A stretch of 64,000 nt of DNA, from positions 42,408,019 through 42,472,018 of the forward strand of contig CM049306.1 of NCBI GenBank assembly GCA_026874595.1. Direction: 5' to 3'. The stretch is from Sipunculus nudus (taxonomy: Eukaryota > Annelida > Sipuncula > Golfingiida > Sipunculidae). The first letter of the stretch is position 1. Each line of letters opens with the position of its first letter. Made by a program: the position numbers and the translations under genes. The notes below the pieces were generated by a model, which saw nothing but the letters and a program-made list of their open reading frames with translations, was not told the origin of the DNA and ran no database searches. Positions 46,644 through 59,085 of the stretch are shown here, piece by piece.

Positions 46644-48249
46644 GTGATGGCTTGACCCCACCGTGCCCACTGCAAATTCAGCCATGGACGGTAAACTCAT
46701 AACGTAACATAATCTGGTCTGTACAGGTATTACCATTACAACCGACAAGGAAACAGGTTTAGGTATGGACCATTTGCTCGTAAATCCATTGCGAGTCCAA
46801 CTGGGGCGCTTTACGTGTTATATATACCCTCCGAATCTGGCGCAATGCTAGCCAGCGGCATCTGTGAAATTGAGGCAATCCGCCGTTTTTGTTCGCTAGG
46901 GAGACAATTGTGAAAACATCAGAGATGCAGAGCATATGGACCCAAAGACTGGACCTACTGCTGCCGATGCTGAGCTGCTTGGCTACAGCAGCCGTAGCTT
47001 CGCAGTATCACGGGCACATGCAAGCCAGCTTAGTAATGCACGCAGGCTGCGTACTGGCGCCAAGATTGATGTTTATATTTGATAGTTCAGCCAATTTAAA
47101 GCGGATCATTGGCTGTCGTGGTAGCTTGTAGATATAACGAGTCGGCCGGACCAAGGAGGATGGGCCAGCTTTGTCATGGCTTGGTGTTTTCTCCGTCAGT
47201 CTCTCTTTTCTGTGGAATAAATAGGTGTAAAGCAACGATGGGACCCAGATTTCTGACAGCCCGAACCCGTTAATTCTCTCTCTCAAACGATCAAATGGCT
47301 ACAGCCGCATCATGAGTAAATAGTACCGGCAAGACCTAGTCTTTGAGACACAAATGGTATCAATTTGATCCTTACTACGTGGGAGACCGGGCAGTCTTGA
47401 TCACTTCGACAGCATTTGCCCATTAGGAAAAAACCGCCAAGCACTTGGTTACCCCGGTAACTGAATGAACATATTCCGCCAGAGGTACTATAAGGTGCCG
47501 CAGTATCTTTGAAAACCCATGTCTTTATGACCATATCCTTTTTTTTAGGCATTTCAGAAAGTAGACTATCTTATGAAGTTCGGAATTTTAATTAAGAAAT
47601 ATGAGAATAGGATATTAGAAACCGTGGGTATTTAAATTCCAATTGGTTAAATTAAGATGAATGACTAATATGGATTGAAAGAAAGATGAAAAAGATATAT
47701 ATCTCAGTAGAGTTTAACTGACAGTGAACAAGTGAAAGTCTGCGGTTTATAAAGTTACGACTTGTGATCAAGGCGGGAAAAAAGAGAAAAGAAATGCATC
47801 ATAAATCATTCATGTTGAGTTGTTAAGTTTGCAAACCTGAAAAGTTAAATGGACGAATTTAGATCAGACCGATCATTTATAATAAACCTGTACGAAGCAG
47901 AGTTTATCCAAGCCATGAAATTACATGAAAATTACATAAACTCAGGTTATAACTCTCAGATACAAAGTTACGTTTTTAAATGTAGGTTTAGATTATTGTC
48001 GTTTGCTCTGAAAAAAAATATTAGAAGGTGTCTTTTCAAAATATAAAAATAGACGACCATAGGTCGAGCGCTTGCCGGAAGTTGAAATATAACAGAGCGG
48101 CAGAGAGAAAGTAGACAGAGGAACCATTATAAACAGTAATTTGAATGAGCAATGTCCCGGGAGAGCAGAAAGAATAACACATCTATGTATTTAGGCTGAT
48201 ACAGAAAACTCGTGGACGAACGCACTGACAGACAGAACATATTTCCTAA

Positions 48250-49120
48250 TTTTTCTTTTTACTGTATGCCTTTCAGAAGTATTGCTAAAACAATGCGGAC
48301 GCCAGAATGACAAGTGGCAGACACAAGACAATTAAAGCAGGCAGAAGTTGACAACAACAGATGAACAGACAGACACATTGACAGACTGACACAACAGACG
48401 ATGACAGATGACCAGACCTCATAATGGGGAATGCATAGACCAATAAAATAAGCTAAAGTTTCTGTAGATTGGAAAATATTTGACGAAGTTATGGGCAAAA
48501 TATTTTTTTTGAGTTTTCCGGAGACATTTACCTTTGACGTTTTTAATATCTCGTTTGACCAGAAACGGTATACGAGATTTCGCGAGAAGTTAGAAAAACT
48601 TTCTCGCGGACAGATAGAAAACTGAGACAAAGTGACAAAGTTAGAAAATTGAGACCCCATATTTTGGAATGTCATTAATTTTCTCCAAAATTGCGTAACC
48701 ATGGTAACAGCAGATTGTAACAGCTAGACATAAGATGAAAGTCCATATTACGGCGAGTAAAATTAGCTACAGTTCCTGCAGCTATGAGAATTTCGACGAC
48801 GATATGAAGAAAAAACAATTTTGTGTTTTTTATTACCTTGACCTTAACCTTTAACCTATAACCACTAAAAGACATCAGACCTCTAGGACTTTAGGAGTTC
48901 TATCCGAAGTATACAATAAAGATGGATTGCTAAAATGTTCTGGCTTGTGGAATGCCATATGTCAGACGAAAGAACAAGCAGGGAGACGAATTTGACGACA
49001 ACTGCATGACAAACAGACGGACATACTGACACACTGAAACATCTGAGATGGTGAATCTAATGGAGGAAGCATAGACAAGAAAAAATGAGCTATAGTTCAT
49101 GTAGATATAGACCTGACATG
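48250..49120. repeat. Degenerate tandem array R2, about 320-bp period
   Basis: An AGCTAnAGTTnCTGnAG block occurs near 48452, 48765 and 49089 (spacing about 313-324). A longer ATTGCTAAAA..GACAGACA/AACAGACGGACA..GGAAGCATAGACAA segment recurs at about 48281 and 48926. Each unit has a run of direct half sites: CCTTTGACG near 48531 and CCTTGACCTTAACC near 48836. An open frame spanning 48259-48702 (minus) is fortuitous. Confidence 0.65.
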
Positions 49121-50314
49121 GATTGCCCTGATCCAGTATTCCTCATCTGGCAGGGGCGCAATTTGATAATTCCTGCTGTTTCAAGAATTTGATTTAGTAA
49201 TTGTGTAAACATATGGACAGCAATGTAAGCATACACAAACAGAATCAAACATGTTAAATGATACATTGATATATAATGTACTGTCATGCTTTATAGTTCA
49301 TTGATCATATTTATCAAATTAGGAATCCTCCGCGCCAGTGCATGGACGATCACCAAAATTTAGATAAATGTTCCATGCATTATTCAAGTAGGTCCTTACG
49401 CTGGGTGGCCTGTTTCATCATCAGCTATAGCAAAGCGAGGAGAACTACTATTGGTGAAGGACTATTTAAGTTTACAAAAGCTTCTATATTCAGCTTCCAT
49501 ATTTAACACAGATGGGCCAAGCAGAACGAAGAAAATCAATCTATCATAAGTGGTATCTTTTTTATTGACTGTATATATTGGAGGAGATAAAGAGCACAGT
49601 ATGCAGACCAACCAAGAGTAAATCATCCTATCTATAGTTGGCCATCCTACATTGTAACCAAAAGTTTAAAGTTTAACAGTCTAATTATCTGTATGGTGTG
49701 TATAATATATATTAAAATATATATTTTTTACACAAACAGTTAAAATATATATGAAAACAGTCAAAACGTCAAAATATAGAACATTTGTGTTCATGCAAGC
49801 TGAAAGGTTAAGATGGAGAATGATGCAGGAAGATTTTCAGTGTGGCCATTTCAAATTAATCTATTAAAGAATTAACTCGAATTTAAGAAAAATACACAGT
49901 AGACATACATGTACGCATATAGCGATAAAACGGGTTTAGGACTCATCATAAAACCATTTGATTTTTAGACGACGCAAGAGTCTTGTATGAATGTTGACAT
50001 ACTCTGGTGGATTACTCTGGCCTATTCAAATGATAAGCCTTAATTCTGTTTCCTCAACATATAAAATTTGATTTCTCGACTATTTATACATGTACATGAC
50101 CTTGATCACGGCACTGTTAAGCGATACCTGTACTACATGGTGCCAATGTCTTAAATGTTTTCTCTATATATTGTCTACAGAAAGCATGTTGGATTTTACT
50201 TTCCAAGTGAGGATAACTAATTTACAATTGCATCATGTTCTTCCAACTAAAAACACGCATTCGCCAATGTTGATGCAGTAAGTATATATGCCGATCGAAT
50301 TGGAAAAGGACTCA

Positions 50315-50315
50315 C

Positions 50316-50361
<46 letters not shown>
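50315..50361. repeat. (TC)n microsatellite
   Basis: About 46 nt of uninterrupted TC. Confidence 0.9.
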
Positions 50362-50364
<3 letters not shown>

Positions 50365-51857
50365 AATTAGGAGTACGCCTGATTTTGTCTGGTTCTGGTA
50401 CTAAATATTGGCTACATTTTGCGCCGTAGTGCATGCATTTTTTTAAAAAAGAAGACTTGACTTGCATGTGTGTTACAATATAATATTTATACCACTGTGG
50501 CTTGTGCTGGTACCTCAAGTTATAAGGTTTCTGTGATATTTTTAAATATCTGCAGAAAATTTATTTATGATCTGGTATACATGTACCTGTAATAATAAAA
50601 ATAATACAAAATTGTAATTTACATGCATATGATATATACATATATGCATACATGGAATACACTTATTAGAATTGGAGGGTATACTTTTATCCATTGAAGC
50701 AGACAGTTACTACTGCTGAACCAACATTAATAGTTTGCATTGTAGGTAAGTGTAGGGGGCCTACTTGATTTAAATTGTGAGGTGACATGATCGATGTTGG
50801 TAGGGGTATAAGCTCTGTCTATTATAAACGATCCAGACCCGAACACAACTCCATGAACAAGACTCATGCAGAGTTCCTATGTTTGGTTCCTCCATGCCTG
50901 CCTGACTTCGGTCACTTTTGAGACTTTTAGTTAGGTATACTCGCGTATAGCTATAGAGTATAGCTATTTATATTCATGTCAACATAAAAAAAGCTGAAAA
51001 TTCCATAAAATGAAAAGAATATTTAACAAGCTAGAACTGTGCTAAGCTCACCTCTGTAATTCAATCATTCGGTAAGCTGTGATGCAGGTGTTTGAAATTA
51101 TAATATATCAATCCTTCATTTTATTATAGGGATTGGTTATTTTCCTGTGATGCCTTTATGTCTGTGTGGTGGGCCCCATGTTATGCATATGCTGGCTCAC
51201 GTACCATATTCTTTATCCTGTATTTCTGTTTCTTTTTTAGAACTGGTATTCGTGATAACGCATGCGCAATTAGCCTTTTATCCCGTCCTGATAAATACTT
51301 CACAAGAAAGTGATGTAACTTAAATCCGATGAGTTCATGAGTCATATGGTACATTTATTATGTTGCTCTTTGTTGGGCATTCTAGGGGTTTCTCATTAAA
51401 AAAATCTTCAGCCTCAATGGGAATAATTCAAAACCCATACAAAGAACAGTTCTTGCCTTACCTGTTTGATGTCCTTTCCAGCTTGCATACTTTTGAAGTG
51501 TCAGATTTTCTGTAAAGGTATCAGGTGTAAAAATTTAATATGTCTTTACTTTTGTACAAACTCATCTTTGGTATATTGTGAGCAGAATGATTATTTCACA
51601 AACTAGGTTTATTATAACCATGCAGCCTGACAATTCAGACTTTCAGTTCCTATTCAATTCCAGTTCATGAACATTTCAAACCTCAATTCCAGTTCAATTC
51701 AGTTCAATGTGTTCGTGAAAAATATCAATTCTTATTCAATTAATATTTTTTTTAATTCAGTCAAAGTATATTGGACTTTCAGTAAAGTCTGTTTAACAAA
51801 ATATTTCAAAGGCAAGTGTTACTAGGAATCTGCATCTAATGAAAACAGGCCTCCACC

Positions 51858-52112
51858 ATTCACTTACTAGGCCCATATTCCCAGGTTCATTCGTGCATAA
51901 GTGACTGTGCATTTGTGAATATTCCTGGATAACGTTCCTGGGTCCGGATCATGTGCAGGATCCATACCAAAATTTAATCGAATAATCATGGGCCCATTCA
52001 TGAAATGCCCTTAGAATTTATGAGATTCCATTAATGATTCCGTGAGTTATATTGTAAACAAACACACAAACACACTAACGGGAATGACCGCATACCCTCC
52101 TGGTTGGGGCAA
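51858..52112 (+). repeat. Dispersed repeat family B, copy 2
   Basis: Homologous to 44731-44973. It keeps TCCGGATCATGTGC.GGATCCATAC, a GTGAGTTATATTGT block, a (CAAA/CACA) tract and a longer tail CCCTCCTGGTTGGGGCAAT. No target duplication was found by eye. Confidence 0.7.
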
Positions 52113-53040
52113 TGATACACAAAATACAGTAACTGAGATTAAGCAGTATTTCAGCTGTGCACAATATGCTTTGACACCCATTGGAAACACGTCCGCATTG
52201 GCTGGTCGGCAAAATAAACGACTCGAAAACAAAACTCCTAATACGCAATACTGTGAGAGCTGAAATAATTGTTTGTCAGTTATTCTATTATAAAACTCAG
52301 AGCAAATATAATAGAATTAGAAAACTATACTGAAACCTGTGTTCATCAAGAATCCATCCCAGGAGGTATATGTGGAGGAAAAAATAAAAGAAATAGATCT
52401 GTGTGTAGTTATAAACGACCACCTTGATACCTAAGACAGGATCTCCCTAATCATGCACGCTGTCCTGTGTTGTCATATGCAATGTCACTCTTCATGTAGT
52501 AACACCGGTTCATCGGTCAGTTGCTTAAACAATTGGTAATATCTATGAATGGCGCGGTTTCCCGGCGAGAGGATCTACCCCATACGTGTCACATGCAATG
52601 GTAAATAATTCATGAATTCAAAATATATCATGGTGAATATCATTAAAATGTTAACACATATATGCGAATGTATATGTATGGATGATTACATTATTGTTCG
52701 TGCAAAATTAAATATGATACAATGACAAGGAGGTTATAAAGTGCAGGTCGCAGCCACCTGTAAATTATGAGTAAAGCCAAGAACATGGTACACAACACAA
52801 GGTAACAATCAGTCAACAGCCATGCAAATTACATTAATACCTTCTATAGTGCATGCCATTTGTTTGCAGTTGTAGAAATTGTTAGATTAGTACCTAATAT
52901 AGTTTGTGTTAATCTGAGAAGCAGACTAGAACATGTATATCAGGCTTTCCCTGCTGGACAGTGTGAATAAACAATTAAGGAAAAATGCGTAGGAATGGAA
53001 ATATGCAAAAAAAGTAACATCAATGGAAATTGAATGATAA

Positions 53041-53044
<4 letters not shown>

Positions 53045-53087
<43 letters not shown>
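53045..53087. repeat. (TA)n microsatellite
   Basis: About 43 nt of uninterrupted TA. Confidence 0.9.
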
Positions 53088-53089
<2 letters not shown>

Positions 53090-53940
53090 CAAATGTAGGA
53101 CCGAACATTCAGGTATTAACCCGGTCCACACAAAAAAAAAATAATTAAATGTAGTTGATCAAATATACAAGGCCCCATGCAGGTGAGTGCTTCTTTGTTC
53201 TTATTAATACAGTAATTTTTTATGATGAAAAATAACATGGTGCTCTTAATTACCAGTTACAACTGGGATAATATAAACGCACTTTCACAACAACTAACAA
53301 CATCATGCAATTCTTTGTAACACAGCAAAACAAAAAAGGAAGAAAATGAGAGAAAATAAAGGTATTTAGAAGAAAGATAAAATAATAGAACAGAGACAAA
53401 AAAGTATTATATCCCGACGTACATACTGGTACACACTGCAATTAAATGACCAAATATTGTACAACGTGATCCGGAGATCCGTGAAGTAAATGTTTTTGTG
53501 ACATTTACATTTCACAGCGTGATACGATGACACGAAGATGTACACTTCCTGGATTTTAAGATCAACTCTTTTAGATAACTCTTTTCCTGTCGATTACAAC
53601 ACCGACAAATAAGATGACAATAACGCAATGACAACAGAAAATAGGCGGAAATTGTCACAGTTTGCACGAACGATAAACCAAACAGCTAAAACAAACTGCC
53701 TTCCTCGTTAAACAAAATCACCTTCAGGGAACAGGTGTTGCATCTGCACAAATGAAACAAAACAATGTTTCCATGCAGTTGTTGGTTCTATATAATAGTT
53801 GCACTTTCGCCCGGAAACCTGTATAGATTTTGGCCTGTGAGAACGCCCGCCATATGGATTCTGCAAGGAGAAAAACTCGGGAAGTGATCCAGGTGGCGAT
53901 ACTCCCGCACTTTACCATTGTTAAGACCGAAACAATAGAC

Positions 53941-53999
53941 CAGTGGCGGATCCAGCGGGCGGGGACACCCGAGGTTTCCGAGAATTCCGACAAACCCCT
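53941..53999. mobile_element. TIR-like terminus related to the 37.7-kb MITE
   Basis: The segment starts CAGTGGCGGATCCAG followed by a G/C-rich stretch. It matches the CAG..GCGGATCCAG terminus of element 37704-37868. I find no opposite terminus nearby, so this may be a truncated element or one with an unrecognised end. Confidence 0.4.
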
Positions 54000-54660
54000 T
54001 TTTACCGCAATTTATTTACAATAGGCTAATTTATAAAAGAATATGTAAAAGCACCATTTCATGCACATGTACGTCAGAGTCCAGAGGGATTGCCCCCCAA
54101 AAAAGTAACACTCAGATTTATAAGTAAAGTATATGCATGGTTAACAATATTTCTTCTGTGGTTCTGTAAAGTTTCTAAGCCTGCATGAGGATTCAGAGCC
54201 ACCTGGTCTATACATAAAGTATCAGGTCTTTGAATCTGTATAGGTACAATATAATTACTATTGTTCTCCCACACTACTTTCCCATTACATTCTATACATT
54301 TGTGTAAAGGCCGGTCTTCCCTGGTCCCCCATTTTCAAATATTTATCTGCCCCCACGAACGCATAGAGGGCAAATCTATCGCTATTTTAAGTTTCCACAT
54401 GTATGTTTACTCATTTCAATACATATATCTTTTTTTTTTTTTTTTTTACAAATGTTGGGTATAAAAATCAATAAGCAAGCCATCCAGACGGCTCTTTTGT
54501 TCGTATTGATTAGCTCTTACATCTAGCTTCTGTTAATACAGTGGATATTTGCATGCCGCCTTCTATTTTGGTGCAGCGTTAAAAAGCTTTTAAAGCGGTC
54601 ATTACCATGGACAATAAGACCATCAATATGTTCACATCAACACGGGTTGGATCTTAAAGT

Positions 54661-55367
54661 CACGTGGGCCTGATTATACAGTATTTAAAAAAGATGATAA
54701 ATAAAAATTACACGGGAAAGGAAACTTATTACGCTTGAACATGCATATCCGCTTTTGTCCTCTTTATTTTGTGAAAAGCCTTCTTGGGTCTTTCCCTAAC
54801 AAATGTGCATAATAATCTCTTAATGTCAGTGGCAAAAAAATGCAGCTTAAAATGAATTTGGGTCGGGTAAATAGATTCTCTTGCCTGATGCAAGTCGTCT
54901 TTGAAGAATTTCATTTGAGAAAACAAACCCTTGTTTGCAGTGTTGCTCATTTCTAAATATATACCGGGGCCCTGAAGAACTTCGATGAATGGATGAAGAG
55001 AATGGGGCATGATTAAGCTCACACAAGGATGGTTACTAAGTTACCTCATTAAAATCATCTCCATTAGAACGAGATGATCAGGATCCCGCGCTTCTAGCTG
55101 AAATTGTCAGTCCGTCTGGCAAGGGCTCATCACTGCCCCCGGGAGGTTTAATTAAGTTTGATTTATGACGAGATTAGACGCATTAAAGATAATAGCTGAA
55201 GAGTCTGGCCCATTACAACTCCGCACGCAAACAATGGAAAAAATCCCCATTAGGAAAGTTGTTACCCTTCTTCCAAACTGCAGATCTAAGACCATATTAA
55301 CAAGGATCACGTGATGGGACTTCATGGCGGGTCCCGGGACCTTGGTGTCACGGCATCATGTCACGTG
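54661..55367. promoter_or_regulatory. Candidate regulatory island with three CACGTG sites
   Basis: CACGTG lies at 54661-54666, 55308-55313 and 55362-55367. The last two are in a GC-richer block that also contains TTTAATTAAG and TTTATGAC homeobox-type motifs (about 55150-55170). There is no coding signal. Function is inferred only from composition and motif density. Confidence 0.3.
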
Positions 55368-55910
55368 GGCATTCACCCTGAGAACGCCTTGTGCCTTTAG
55401 ATTTAAGGAGGGTTTAGGACAAAGCATATGATTTTTTTCAGTCCTTGACAAAGAAAGGAAGTTGATGATCTCAGGCGGCCGGTACTTGCCATGATAGGCG
55501 GGGGTCTCTGCAAAAAAAGGGGACAGTATTACTTTCATTTCTTCTGATTGTGTAATTGTGCTCGGTGTAATCTGGCTAAAAGAGCGGTCGTCTGCTCTTT
55601 CTAATAATCACAATGTTTTTAAGCTGATTCATTTCCGCGGTCTATGTCATATATGATTGTATACATCTATTTAAATTTTATAAATATGAATATTAAATAG
55701 TTTTTTTTTATTTTCATCAGAAGTATTAAGATTTAAGCTATGTTGGTTGGTTATTATGATGGTTGTTTTTTATTGATTTTTTTGTTAGCTACTTTACTCA
55801 CACAGTTATGAACGTATTATGATGAACTTCACATTCTGATAAAAATCAAATATTTTTGGAGGTAATCTTGGTTAACATTATTTTTTTTATTATTATTAGG
55901 GTTTTATTGA

Positions 55911-55925
55911 CCCCCCCCCCCCCCC
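55911..55925. repeat. Poly(C)15 run
   Basis: Fifteen consecutive C in AT-rich sequence. Confidence 0.9.
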
Positions 55926-57254
55926 GGATCAGGTAAAAGGGACCATTCACCTGTATAAAGGGCGGCCTTTGTTCTAGTTAGCATAATGAATCATGACACA
56001 TTTTACTGAAGTACACATGTACCAAAGTTTTTAAGGGGACCCTTGCAGTGGTATATATGTGGTCTCTGATGAGTTTTAACTATGCTTCACGATGTATCAA
56101 AGATATGGGGATGGTCTGCAAGACGTGACATATATAAAAAGCCTAACAGGGAAAAACATGTAATAAAAAAAAAACATTATTATTATTTATTACAGTAGTG
56201 GTAAGTATGCATACTCCTGCATGCGGCAATCATATTACTTTGACTAAAGTTCCGACAATTAAGATATTATGTCTACAGATCTGGACGTCTGGCATGTAGT
56301 CATAACCCATTTTCAAATCCATTTTACCATATGTGATCGAAAAACTTATGCAGGACTCAAAAGTTGCGGTCCCATGTTGTGTGAGCTGAAACAAACATAA
56401 CAATAATACTCAGGAATCAAAGGTATAGAATTCAAACTCCCTCTGCAGTTTCAGGTGAGGAATCTTTTTTATTTATATACTATAAAAACTTAAACCTTGG
56501 TTTAAACAGTAAACATTGTAAACATATGTAAACAGTCCATGCAGTAATATCAAGAACATACACTCTGGAACCGAATGTTAAAGCTTTAACGTTAAAAATA
56601 AATTTTCTTTGTGTTCATGCACATTAAGTATCCATTAAACTTTCCCGGTAGTTTACTCACAAGACTAGAAAGCATATATACTTTTCCGCAAACTTCCTGA
56701 ACAACCAGACCAGGAATATTATTCGTACGCAAAAAAAATAAATATATTCATTTCCAAGCCGAGAGAAATGTGTCATGGTACACCGACTCAATGGTTGCAT
56801 CCCAAGTCAGCCCTGCCTGCCAGACCTCAGGTGACACATGCACATTTCACTTTTTTTTTTGCACTATTAGTCCTCCTGATACTGAACAAAGGCGACGGTC
56901 TCGATTGCCCAATCTGGTAATGGTCAAGTATCTTTTATATAAAAACATATTTTGGCAATCATATTATATATACCTCATGAAATCAATGGCCTTTTTAGCC
57001 TAACTTACCACAACATTTCATTAAAATTAGTTCATAACATTTTAAGTAAAGTTGCTGACAGACAAACTATCCCACAACTGACCAATTTAAGGTGACTGAA
57101 AAAATGTTCGCCAAAGAGCGGGGGTGTAAAAATAAACGCATCCCTTGTCTACATGCAAGGGTGGCGCACTTTGATACAACATACAACATGTATAAAACAA
57201 ATTTTATAAAACAACATTTTAGGTTGTTCCCTTTTAATAGGTCTTGTGATGAAT

Positions 57255-58475
57255 ATGCAAAAGAAGCTTTAGGTGGCGCCACCTAATTTTGACCTAGGTA
57301 TTCTCGTCTATAAAGTCCTTTCCTCTTTTTTCAGATAACTCATAAAGTAGTAATATTTTGGCTTTCATATCTTGGTAACTATTCCTTAGGGAAAGGGAAA
57401 TAAAATGAGCGTGAAATGAGTCGAATATTTACAAAATGGCGCCTTCACAAAATTTGGTCGAAAGCACAATTTGACGATTCGTGGTGTTTGCATACATAAT
57501 CATGTATGTTACTTAACATCTCAGGAACAGTTGAGGCTGTCAGCACCAAATTTTACAGGAATATTGATCATGTTGCTGCTTTGTACGTTGCACCACATAT
57601 ATTGACCTATTTGACACGATCTGAATTAAGCCAGATAATAGTAACTCTTGCTTTCATATTGTGGACAGTATTTCATAGAAATATTGATCCTGTTACTGCT
57701 ATGTTTTTGACTTGCAGATGTCGCCACCTATGTAGGCCTATACTCTCTGCTTGCTGAAGTTATCGTAACTGCTTTTTCTAGGATAAGTAAATAAAGTATT
57801 TATAGTTTGGCTTTGGCATCATAATATACAATTCCTTAGAGTAAGGGGAATTAAATAGTATGAAGAGAGTCAACTGGTTTCCAATATGCTGCCTTTATAG
57901 GACAATATATTTAGTCAGTCGCAAAATTTCTCTGTTACCAAATATCTCACGAAGGCCGCAGCCCTCAGCCCCAGATTTCAGAGGAATAATGATCATGTGA
58001 CTGCTACAGGATTTTGGGTTATAGGTGGCGCCACTTCTGTTGACCTTCTCTCTGGGGGCGAAAGCAATATTCTCTTATTTAGTCGAGCGCATGATTTGTT
58101 TGTGTATATGATGTAATGTCTTCAACCAAATATCCTCGGAACATTTACCGTCATAAGCATCATATCAAACAGGAATATGGATAATGTAACTGCAATCTGA
58201 TTATTAGCAGCAGGTGACGTATACTAGCTGTGTTAAACTCCGATGTACAAAGTGATCTTTTCCACTTTTTCCTGGGTAAGCCAGAAAAGATTAGTACACC
58301 TAAACTTTCATATCATAATATGCAATTCTGTAGAGCAAGGTAAAATTATATGCTGAGGGTAAAATTGATTTTGATTACTTTCAAAATTGTCTCTATGGAA
58401 ATTTAAATTTCATCATTTCATTTAAATGTAACTACATTCATAATGTAATGACTTTCAACAAATATCACAGGTACT
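57255..58475. repeat. Degenerate tandem array R3 with GTGGCGCCAC palindromes
   Basis: Anchor TAACTATTCCTTAGGGnAAGG recurs near 57371, 57824 and 58317 as TACAATTCCTTAGAGTAAGG and GCAATTCTGTAGAGCAAGG. Anchor GGAATATTGATCATGTTGCTGC recurs near 57553, 57680, 57985 and 58172. Palindromes AGGTGGCGCCACCT (57271-57284) and GTGGCGCCAC (58025-58034) mark the same place in the unit. Spacings vary (about 130-490 bp), so units have lost or gained segments. Confidence 0.65.
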
Positions 58476-59085
58476 GCCCTTTATTATTGACTACCTGTAT
58501 CTGCATGGCAAACAGATGTGGTGTTACCTATGTTGAACAATTGATGAAATTGTATTTCCACTATATTATGTTTCTTGATCATCCATTGTCAAGAACAGAA
58601 TGGCTCATGGTGAACAATAGTGAACATCCTCTGCTTTAAATGTCATTTTTTTTTACGCGAGTTCAATTAACTTTAAAAAGTTAAAATTATCAAAATTAGA
58701 TATTATCACTCGGTTGTGACTGAGGGTCCGAAGAACTAAACAGCTTTTATCAATCATTTATACTGATTTTACAACCTGAATTGTGCGGGATTATATAACC
58801 GGATGACACAGCGTCTCCTGGTTGGGTCGTCAGCCCCTCTTTGATGTTTACATTTTAGAATATTGATGACATTGAACAACCAGTCCGTAACTTTTTAACA
58901 AAGACGTTTATACATTAAAGTCAGAGGGCTTAGACCCAGATTTGGGCATGATGGGGAGATATAAATGCTAATATCTCGGCTTCTAGGCAACTTAGGGAAA
59001 ACAATCTTAGTTTCGAAACATACATTTTCATGGGTAAGGAATACAATTATGCTATCCAAATTATCAAAATAATGAATATTCATTA

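Larger units (their letters stand above)
42288..48250. other. Intergenic, no gene seen
   Basis: Holds a TIR-like half site (43228), a GC-richer island (44140-44560), repeat family B copy 1 (44731-44973), (GA)n at 46006-46034, poly-C18 at 46626-46643 and a second GC-richer island (46780-47560). No open frame has a recognisable domain. Confidence 0.6.
49121..57250. other. Intergenic, no gene seen
   Basis: Contains (TC)n at 50315-50361, a CAATTC/CAGTTC-rich low-complexity stretch at about 51630-51780, repeat family B copy 2 (51858-52112), (TA)n at 53045-53087, a TIR-like terminus at 53941, a possible regulatory island with three CACGTG sites (54661-55367) and poly-C15 at 55911-55925. No coding region is recognised. 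Confidence 0.6.

Noticed and set aside
48259-48702. 147-codon minus-strand open frame
   Set aside because: It lies within degenerate tandem array R2 and has no domain. Its length is explained by a repeat lacking stops in this frame.
51630-51780. CAATTC/CAGTTC-rich stretch as a CRISPR-like or satellite array
   Set aside because: Units are irregular and short, with no spacers. The genome is eukaryotic, so this is low-complexity DNA, perhaps a transposon end.
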